Below are positions 58,762 to 64,000 of a stretch of DNA of 64,000 nt, one piece after another. The stretch is from NCBI RefSeq assembly GCF_002995495.1, contig NZ_PVZV01000006.1, forward strand, positions 62,001 to 126,000. Reading direction: 5' to 3'. Position numbers and translations under genes: made by a program. The stretch's first letter is position 1. The number at the start of each line of letters is the position of its first letter. Below the pieces are notes generated by a model. The model was not told the origin of the DNA and did not search any database. It saw only the letters and a program-made list of their open reading frames with translations. The stretch comes from Actinocorallia populi. Its GTDB lineage: Bacteria > Actinomycetota > Actinomycetes > Streptosporangiales > Streptosporangiaceae.

Positions 58762-59904
58762 ATGGTTGCCACCCTGGGGTTGCGGCCGGTCGGGGAAGGC
58801 GAGCGCCGGCTCGCCCCCGACCTCGCCAGAGGGGTCATGCTGGCGCTGATCGCCGTGGCCAACTCCGCCATCTACCTGTACGACCGCCCGTACGGGATCC
58901 GCCAGCACATCGTCGAGCACGAACTGCCGAACCGGGTGTCGGCGGCGCTGAGCATGACGTTCGTGGACGGGCGGGCCTACCCGATGTTCGCCGCGCTGTT
59001 CGGCTACGGCATGGTGCAGATCTGGAACCGGCGGCGGGACGACGCCGAGGGGAAGCGGGTCCTGAAGCGCCGGAGCGCGTGGCTGATCCTGTTCGGGGCG
59101 GTCCACGCCGTGCTGCTGTTCTCCGGGGACGTGCTCGGGGTCTACGGGCTGCTCGGGCTCGTGATATGCGGGCTGCTCAAGGCGCGCGACCGTACCCTGC
59201 TGGTCATCGCCGGAGTCTGGCTCGTCTTCGTCGCCCTGCTGTCCGCCCTGGCCTACAGCACCCCCCAGGCCACGGAGGAACGGACGATCTTCTGGTCGTT
59301 CGCCGAGGAGGACCCGCTGAAGGCGATGGCGCTGCGGTCGGTCGAGTGGCTGATGACCCCGGTCGGGATGACGGGCGTGTTCACCGCCGCGCTCGTGGGC
59401 GTCTGGGCGGCGCGGCGGGACCTCCTGTCCGCGCCGGACGCGCTGGTGCGGCGGGCCGCGGTGTGGGGGCCGCTCATCGGGGTGCTGGGCGGGCTGCCCC
59501 TGGGCCTGGCCGCGGTCGGAACCTTCGACGTGGCCGGATCCGGTGCGGTGATGGCGCTCAACGCCGTCCACGCGGTGTCGGGCATCGCCGCCGGCCTGGG
59601 ATACGCGGCTTTGATCGCCCTGCTCGCGCAGCGGATCGGGACGCGGCGCGGCCCGCTGGTGACCGCTCTGGCGGCCTGCGGCCAGCGCTCGCTGACGTGT
59701 TACCTTCTCCAGTCTGTGGTGTTCGTGGCGCTTCTGCCCCCTTATACGATCGGACTCGGGGGGCGGTTGAGCTCCGTCGCCACGGTCGCGCTGGCCGTCG
59801 GCACGTGGGCCGCGACGGTCGTCGCCGCCGAGCTCATGCGCAGGGCCGGGGTGCGCGGACCGGCCGAGACGCTGCTGCGGCGCCTGTCCTACCGGCACGG
59901 GTGA
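58762..59904 (+). CDS. DUF418-domain integral membrane protein
   Basis: A 380-residue protein with about eight or more hydrophobic segments. The start RRLAPDLARGVMLALIAVAN and the loop FVDGRAYPMFAALFGYGMVQ are typical of DUF418/YeiB proteins, and the C-terminal DUF418 region contains CGQRSLTCYLLQSVVFVALL. ATG 58762 follows GAGGA; the upstream frame crosses the terminator. It ends 13 bp before a histidine kinase gene, so it may be part of the signalling unit. The family's function is unknown, although membrane acyl transfer has been suggested for related folds. Confidence 0.83.
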   Translation: MVATLGLRPVGEGERRLAPDLARGVMLALIAVANSAIYLYDRPYGIRQHIVEHELPNRVSAALSMTFVDGRAYPMFAALFGYGMVQIWNRRRDDAEGKRVLKRRSAWLILFGAVHAVLLFSGDVLGVYGLLGLVICGLLKARDRTLLVIAGVWLVFVALLSALAYSTPQATEERTIFWSFAEEDPLKAMALRSVEWLMTPVGMTGVFTAALVGVWAARRDLLSAPDALVRRAAVWGPLIGVLGGLPLGLAAVGTFDVAGSGAVMALNAVHAVSGIAAGLGYAALIALLAQRIGTRRGPLVTALAACGQRSLTCYLLQSVVFVALLPPYTIGLGGRLSSVATVALAVGTWAATVVAAELMRRAGVRGPAETLLRRLSYRHG

Positions 59905-59917
59905 GAGCGAGGGCGAC

Positions 59918-61165
59918 GTGCAGGTCAGTGGCTGGGACAGGGCATGGCGCGCGCTGCCGCTGGGCTTTCTCGGAGCGGCGGTCCTGATCGCGCTGGCCGA
60001 CACGTCGGTGCCGGCGCGGGACCAGGCCGTCATGACCGCGCTGGCCGCCGTCGCGGCGGTGTGGCACTGGTGGATGGTGCTGGCGCACCCCGCCTGGCCG
60101 GAGCGCGCGCTGGCGCCGATGGCGGTCTACTACACCGGGCTCGTCCTGCTGGCGGGGGTACTGGCCGCACGCCACCCGGCGTACGGGCTCCTGGCGCTCG
60201 CCTGCTTCCCCGCGGCCTTCGCGACGCTTCCCGGCGGCTACTCCTACCTCGGGGTGGCCGCCACGGCGGTCGTCGTCGTGGGCGGCCCGTCCGCCCTGCT
60301 GGACGCCGACAGCTCCTGGCCGATCGCGTCGGCGATCACCGGAGCGGTACTGGCGGCGTTCATCGGCTGGAGCATCCGGGCCCTGGAGGCCGAGGTCGAA
60401 CGCCGGCACGCCGCCAACCGGACGTTGGAGGACACCAACCGGGAACTGGAGAGCGCGAACCTCCGCCTCGCCCAGCTCGGTGAGGAGAACGCCGAACTGC
60501 AGGGCAGGCTGCTGGCCGCGGCTCGCGAGACCGGTGTCGCAGGGGAGCGCGGCAGACTGGCGAGGGAGATCCACGACACCGTCGCCCAGGGCCTGGCGGG
60601 CATCGTCACCCAGCTCGAGGCCGCCGAGGAGGCCGCGAACGACGCCGAGGCCGTACGGCGCCGCCTGGCCGTCGCGCGGAGCCTGGCCAGGGAGAGCCTG
60701 GTCGAGGTCCGCCGCTCCCTGGACGACCTGCGCCCCGGGCCGCTGACGGGGACGCGGCTGCCGGAGGCGCTGTCGGAGCTGGTGTCCGGTTGGAGCGCGA
60801 CGAACGAGACGCCCGCCACGCTGACCGTCACCGGCACCGCCCGGCTCCTGCACCCCGAGGTCGAGGTCGCGGTGTACCGGGCCGTGCAGGAGGCGCTGGC
60901 CAACGTGGCACGGCACGCCGAAGCCGACAAGACAGGCGTCACCCTGTCGTACATGGAGGATGTAGTGGTGGTCGACATTCGAGACGACGGGGTGGGATTC
61001 ACCCCCTCCGCGCCGGACGGCGCGGGCTTCGGGCTCACCGCCATGCGGCAGCGGGTCGTCAGGCTCGCCGGGAACGTCGAGGTGGAGTCCGCGCCCGGCC
61101 AGGGCACCGCGATCAGCGTGACGATCCCGGCGATCCCCGCCGCCGCCGAACGGGAGGAGGGGTGA
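59918..61165 (+). CDS. Sensor histidine kinase, NarL/DesK (HisKA_3) type
   Basis: A 415-residue kinase. Four to five membrane helices (about 10-150) make the sensor region, followed by a coiled coil (LEAEVERRHAANRTLEDTNR onward). The phosphoacceptor His is in RLAREIHDTVAQGLAGIVTQ. The HATPase domain shows an N-box ALANVARHAEA and G1 DIRDDGVGF. GTG 59918 is close behind the DUF418 gene. Its stop overlaps the response regulator start, so the three form one operon. No large extracellular sensor is present, so the membrane or the DUF418 protein may supply the signal. Confidence 0.9.
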   Translation: MQVSGWDRAWRALPLGFLGAAVLIALADTSVPARDQAVMTALAAVAAVWHWWMVLAHPAWPERALAPMAVYYTGLVLLAGVLAARHPAYGLLALACFPAAFATLPGGYSYLGVAATAVVVVGGPSALLDADSSWPIASAITGAVLAAFIGWSIRALEAEVERRHAANRTLEDTNRELESANLRLAQLGEENAELQGRLLAAARETGVAGERGRLAREIHDTVAQGLAGIVTQLEAAEEAANDAEAVRRRLAVARSLARESLVEVRRSLDDLRPGPLTGTRLPEALSELVSGWSATNETPATLTVTGTARLLHPEVEVAVYRAVQEALANVARHAEADKTGVTLSYMEDVVVVDIRDDGVGFTPSAPDGAGFGLTAMRQRVVRLAGNVEVESAPGQGTAISVTIPAIPAAAEREEG

Positions 61166-61785
61166 ACGTACGGCTGGTGATCGTGGACGACCACCCCGTC
61201 GTGCGCGACGGCCTGCGCGGCATGTTCGTCGAGCAGGCCGACATCGAGGTCGTGGGCGAGGCGGAGGACGGGGAGCGCGGACTCGCCGTGGTCGCGCGGG
61301 AGCGCCCCGACGTCGTGCTGACCGACCTGCGCATGCCCGGCCTCGGGGGAGCGGAGTTCATCGCGCTGCTGGCGCGACGGGTGCCGTCGGCCCGCGTGCT
61401 GGTCCTGACCACCTACGACGGCGACGACGACGTGCTGCCCGCCCTCACCGCGGGCGCGATCGGCTACCTGCTCAAGGACTCCCCGCGCGAGGAGGTCTTC
61501 CGCGCCGTGCGCGCGGCGGCGGTGGGGGAGACGGTGCTGTCCCCGGCCGTGGCCGCCCGAGTCCTCAACCGCGTCCGCACCCCCGCCCCCGCCGAACTGA
61601 GCGAACGCGAACGAACCGTCCTCGCCCTGGTCGCACAGGGCTCCACCAACAAGGAGGCGGCCGCGGCCCTGTTCATCAGCGAGACGACAGTGAAAACCCA
61701 CCTGGCCCACATCTACACGAAACTGGGCGTCTCCGACCGAGCCTCAGCCGTCGCCACCGCCTACAACCGAGGCCTCCTACCCTGA
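61162..61785 (+). CDS. LuxR-type response regulator
   Basis: A 207-residue regulator. The receiver domain has VIVDDHPVVRDGLRGMF (acidic pair), the phosphoacceptor Asp in DVVLTDLRMPG, and the conserved Lys in GYLLKDSP. The LuxR helix-turn-helix reads LSERERTVLALVAQGSTNKE and SETTVKTHLAHIYTKLGV. GTG 61162 overlaps the kinase stop (GTGA). The target genes are unknown; the DUF418 gene is a candidate. Confidence 0.93.
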   Translation: MNVRLVIVDDHPVVRDGLRGMFVEQADIEVVGEAEDGERGLAVVARERPDVVLTDLRMPGLGGAEFIALLARRVPSARVLVLTTYDGDDDVLPALTAGAIGYLLKDSPREEVFRAVRAAAVGETVLSPAVAARVLNRVRTPAPAELSERERTVLALVAQGSTNKEAAAALFISETTVKTHLAHIYTKLGVSDRASAVATAYNRGLLP

Positions 61786-61796
61786 CGACGCCGAGC

Positions 61797-61815
61797 CCGT
61801 GGAAAGTCTCCACGG
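61797..61815. terminator. Bidirectional terminator
   Basis: CCGTGGA (61797-61803) and TCCACGG (61809-61815) form a perfect 7-bp stem with a 5-base loop between two convergent genes, 11 bases from either stop. Confidence 0.6.
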
Positions 61816-61826
61816 CAGTCCTCCGA

Positions 61827-62519
61827 TCAGATCTCTTCGAGGGCTTCCGCGGAGGTACGAGCGAGCCGAACCATCTGTCGGCCTCGGGGAGTGAAGGCGA
61901 AGGTCCGGTCGAAGCGACCGGTTCCGTGGCGGACGGCGAGGAGGACGGGTTCTTCGAAAGCCGGCCAGGGAGTCCCGGTCGCGGGATCGTCCCCGTTCCA
62001 GAGATGAAAGGAGATCATCGGGTCCGTGGCGCTCTCGGACAGGTAGCCGAGCGTCTTTCCATAGCGGGGATTACTGCCGCCGAAGAGGATCGACGGCGGC
62101 CCGAAGGCCTCGAGAACGTCGGACAACATACGGTCCTGCGCCACCCATCTGCCGATGGCGTCGACCATCGCGGAATGGTCGCCTTCCGACAGCATCCGTT
62201 CGGCTCGCAACCACCCCTGATCACGGGCGGATTCCGCGTAGACGGAGGCCATGCCCGAGTCATAGGGGTACTCGTCCGGAACGAGCGAGGCGAACGCCCC
62301 GGAGACCCCGGTCGAGGTGAACGCGGTGCGCTTTCGCATCGCTTCAAGCCCGCAGGCCCACGCCTCTTCCCGGCCTTCGACATACGCCAGGTGATCGAAC
62401 ATGATCCGAACAGCCGTCTCGCCCCCGTACATGCCCGGCCTGCGAAGCGTCAGATTGAGCTGTTCGATGAGATGGTCACGGATCTCCAGCGAAGTGCGAA
62501 GCGCTCGTTCGTTCGACAT
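61827..62519 (-). CDS. Protein of unknown function
   Basis: A 230-residue soluble protein I do not recognise. It begins MSNERALRTSLEIRDHLIEQ, contains RRPGMYGGETAVRIMFDHLA, an aromatic stretch GPPSILFGGSNPRYGKTLGY, and ends FTPRGRQMVRLARTSAEALE. There is no signal or membrane segment. Its base composition looks less GC-biased than the neighbouring catabolic genes, which may mean recent acquisition. ATG 62519 starts a normal-looking N-terminus; an extension upstream lacks a ribosome-binding site. It lies near an Imm5-like gene, and a role in inter-bacterial immunity is possible but purely speculative. Confidence 0.65.
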   Translation of the reverse strand: MSNERALRTSLEIRDHLIEQLNLTLRRPGMYGGETAVRIMFDHLAYVEGREEAWACGLEAMRKRTAFTSTGVSGAFASLVPDEYPYDSGMASVYAESARDQGWLRAERMLSEGDHSAMVDAIGRWVAQDRMLSDVLEAFGPPSILFGGSNPRYGKTLGYLSESATDPMISFHLWNGDDPATGTPWPAFEEPVLLAVRHGTGRFDRTFAFTPRGRQMVRLARTSAEALEEI

Positions 62520-62690
62520 GAAGATCAGCCTCGCACAACGAGAATCGTCGACGGATCCAAGGAGACAAAGCGCCACGGGCTGTGATCATGGACGATGCCC
62601 GTGGAGGTGCAATGCGGGAGCGCATCGCCTGTTCGTTTCAGGGAGTGGGGGTCGCGCGGCTGTGCCTGGTGGGTGTCGCCGGTCGTTCGG

Positions 62691-63164
62691 TCATCGGGGT
62701 CGTCTTTGCAGGGCGGTGTAGGCGTTGGCGATCGGTCGTTCTGGGACGAGGAGATCTGGTGGCAGGTGTTCGGGGTCGAAGAAGCGGAAGGAGCGGACTT
62801 CGCCGGGGTCGGGCCGGAAGACGGCATCGGCGGGCGCGTCGGCCAGGAAGGCGGCCGTGACGTTGAAGACCTCGTCGCCGTTGGGATAGCGGTAGTAGCA
62901 CTCGGGGCCGGAGAACACGCCCAAGAGGGAGAGGCCGGCTATCTCGATGCCGAGCTCTTCGCGGACTTCGCGGCGGGCGGCGTCCTCGAAGGATTCTCCC
63001 GGTTCCATGAACCCTCCGGGCAGGCCCCACCCGCCGGTGTCGGCCCGCTCGATCAGCAGGAGCCGGCCGGACTCGTCCACGAGCACGACGGAGCTGCCGG
63101 GGAGGATCAGCGGGCGCGTCCCGACCAGTGCTCGCAGTTCGGTGATGTAGTCGGAAGCGCTCAT
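62691..63164 (-). CDS. Nudix hydrolase
   Basis: A 157-residue protein with a complete Nudix box: GGFMEPGESFEDAARREVRE continuing into ELGIE, so the catalytic metal-binding Glu residues are present. The N-terminal YITELRALVGTRPLILPGSS is common to ADP-ribose- or NADH-type members. It hydrolyses nucleoside diphosphate-X compounds; the specific substrate is unknown. ATG 63164 is preferred; a GTG two codons upstream is an alternative. Confidence 0.9.
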   Translation of the reverse strand: MSASDYITELRALVGTRPLILPGSSVVLVDESGRLLLIERADTGGWGLPGGFMEPGESFEDAARREVREELGIEIAGLSLLGVFSGPECYYRYPNGDEVFNVTAAFLADAPADAVFRPDPGEVRSFRFFDPEHLPPDLLVPERPIANAYTALQRRPR

Positions 63165-63239
63165 CCACACCCCACTCGTCCGCGTGTCCGGCCAGCGTAT
63201 CCGTGGGTCACGAAGTCAGAGCGGTTTGTTCGCCGCTGC

Positions 63240-63809
63240 TCATGGTCGGTGGGATTCGGCCGTCGAGGATCGCCGGAGGGAGGCGTCCAGTTGGCGGAGT
63301 AGTTCTCCGACTCGGCCGCCGCCGTTGGGGGCGGTCGGGTAGCGCCTTAGGACGTCTACTACGACGGGAGGGGCGAGGGCTTGGGAGCGGGTGATGTGGG
63401 TGGCTCCGATGGCGGGGTCGTCTCCGGCGCAGAGTTCGAGTGCGCGTGCGGTGTGGGCGGCGGCTCCGAGGATGTGTTTGACCTGGGTGGCTTTTGCCAG
63501 GGGGTGGAGGAACGCGGCGCTGGCCGCGCCGACGGCTGCGCGTGCGGCGTCGCTCGCGGCGGTTTGTCCCGCCTCGTGGGCCTCCTGGGCCGCGCGCCAT
63601 GCCGCCCACGCGTTGTCGCGTAGTGCCTTGGTCCGCTTGGCTCCGTCCGCGAACGCCTGCGCGGCTTCGATCGCGGCTCGGGGGCGCTGGTCGTCAGGGC
63701 GTTCTTGTTCGAAGACCGCCAGTGCGGGTCGTGCGCACGCCACCGCGTAGCTCGCGACCTCGCGGAGTTCGGACAGGCTGAGTTCGATCGTCGTGGAGTC
63801 ATCCGCCAT
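63240..63809 (-). CDS. Imm5-like putative immunity protein
   Basis: A 189-residue Ala-rich helical protein. LREVASYAVACARPALAVFE, ERPDDQRPRAAIEAAQAFAD, AFLHPLAKATQVKHILGAAA and the terminal FLHP-KATQVKH pattern match my memory of the Imm5-like family, named from polymorphic toxin loci but widespread as orphan genes in actinomycetes. ATG 63809 starts MADDSTTIELSLSELREVAS. A dyad (63841-63858) lies 31 bp upstream. No toxin gene is seen within the window, and the toxin, if any, may lie beyond the right edge. Confidence 0.68.
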   Translation of the reverse strand: MADDSTTIELSLSELREVASYAVACARPALAVFEQERPDDQRPRAAIEAAQAFADGAKRTKALRDNAWAAWRAAQEAHEAGQTAASDAARAAVGAASAAFLHPLAKATQVKHILGAAAHTARALELCAGDDPAIGATHITRSQALAPPVVVDVLRRYPTAPNGGGRVGELLRQLDASLRRSSTAESHRP

Positions 63810-63840
63810 GGCGGCGTCCTTCGGCACGGGTGACCATGTC

Positions 63841-63858
63841 TTCAACGGTATCGTTGAA
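63841..63858. promoter_or_regulatory. Dyad upstream of the Imm5-like gene
   Basis: TTCAACG-GTAT-CGTTGAA is a perfect 7-4-7 inverted repeat 31 bp before the ATG on the minus strand, in a less GC-rich stretch. It is a likely operator for an unknown regulator. Confidence 0.45.
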
Positions 63859-63955
63859 CCTTCGGTTGAGGCCTTCTCCCGGTATGCGTGTGATCATGGG
63901 GTGAAACCTTCAAACGACCTTCTCCGCAGCCCGATGTCTGGGCGATGATGGCGGG

Positions 63956-64000
63956 GTGTGGCAGCTTCATTCGTTCACGGACGCCGGGGCGGCGGGGTGC
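63956..64000 (+). CDS. Possible start of a gene cut by the right edge
   Basis: From GTG 63956 the frame reads VWQLHSFTDAGAAGC to the window end. It has a protein-like start but no clear ribosome-binding site. Too short to identify. Confidence 0.2.
   Translation, partial: MWQLHSFTDAGAAGC

Noticed and set aside
1-64000. Search for tRNA, rRNA, CRISPR arrays, insertion sequences and prophage genes
   Set aside because: No cloverleaf-like or rRNA-like stretch, no regularly spaced repeats, and no transposase, integrase or phage structural protein was recognised among the coding regions.

Overview
The window is about 70% or more G+C and is densely packed with genes that often overlap at ATGA, GTGA or TGATG junctions. 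GTG and TTG starts are common. Together with a complete Mce operon, an AfsR/SARP-type regulator, many TetR/MarR/PucR regulators and an Rv1355c-like gene, this points to a high-GC actinomycete chromosome. A member of the Streptosporangiales such as Actinomadura is my best guess, by inference only. No rRNA, tRNA, CRISPR array, insertion sequence or phage gene was seen. The content is accessory catabolism, transport and regulation rather than core housekeeping.

Layout, left to right. (1) 1-5.8 kb: the end of an Rv1355c-type nitroreductase-like gene, then a zinc alcohol dehydrogenase, a cytochrome P450, an epoxide hydrolase and a regulator carrying two MarR domains in one chain. This looks like an oxidation module for a hydrophobic substrate. 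(2) 5.8-10.3 kb: an Old Yellow Enzyme, an isochorismatase-like hydrolase divergent from a GlxA/AraC regulator, and a stress-type SDR followed by a shrunken ManA-like protein. (3) 10.4-13.0 kb: an amidase and a DUF3237 gene divergent from a TetR gene with a clear operator. (4) 13.1-22.6 kb: a TetR gene divergent from a dipeptide-type ABC importer operon ending in a CocE/NonD hydrolase, then a PuuB-like FAD oxidase on the other strand. (5) 22.8-27.9 kb: a MarR gene divergent from enoyl-CoA hydratase, acyl-CoA synthetase, 3-hydroxyacyl-CoA dehydrogenase and an amidohydrolase. This set matches the logic of the Rhodococcus cou (p-coumarate) pathway. Two abutting perfect dyads and a third near copy lie in the intergenic space. 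(6) 27.9-35.3 kb: an aminobutyraldehyde-type aldehyde dehydrogenase, a PucR regulator, MmsA, a class III aminotransferase and alanine dehydrogenase. Together these would serve omega-amine or beta-amino acid catabolism with pyruvate/alanine recycling. (7) 35.4-43.2 kb: TetR, glyoxalase-fold and RibD-like genes, then a large AfsR-type ATPase regulator divergent from an FMN reductase and a 14-TM MFS exporter.

(8) 44.0-56.4 kb, minus strand: one long tightly coupled operon. It starts with four enzymes (M24 peptidase-like, alpha/beta hydrolase, SDR, PF10118 metal-dependent hydrolase) and continues with YrbEA, YrbEB, MceA-F and a Mce-associated protein. A consensus promoter precedes it and a TetR gene is divergent. 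It looks like a lipid or steroid-like substrate importer with its own processing enzymes. Two of the six Mce subunits, the fourth and fifth, carry lipoboxes; by family knowledge only the fifth usually does. (9) 57.4-64.0 kb: a secreted DUF3089 lipase-like protein with a large dyad in its leader, a DUF418 membrane protein tightly linked to a NarL-type two-component system, an unknown protein, a Nudix hydrolase and an Imm5-like putative immunity protein.

All functions are read from motifs and family resemblance recognised by eye. No database search was run. Start codons were chosen mainly from ribosome-binding sites and gene overlaps, and the alternatives are stated.
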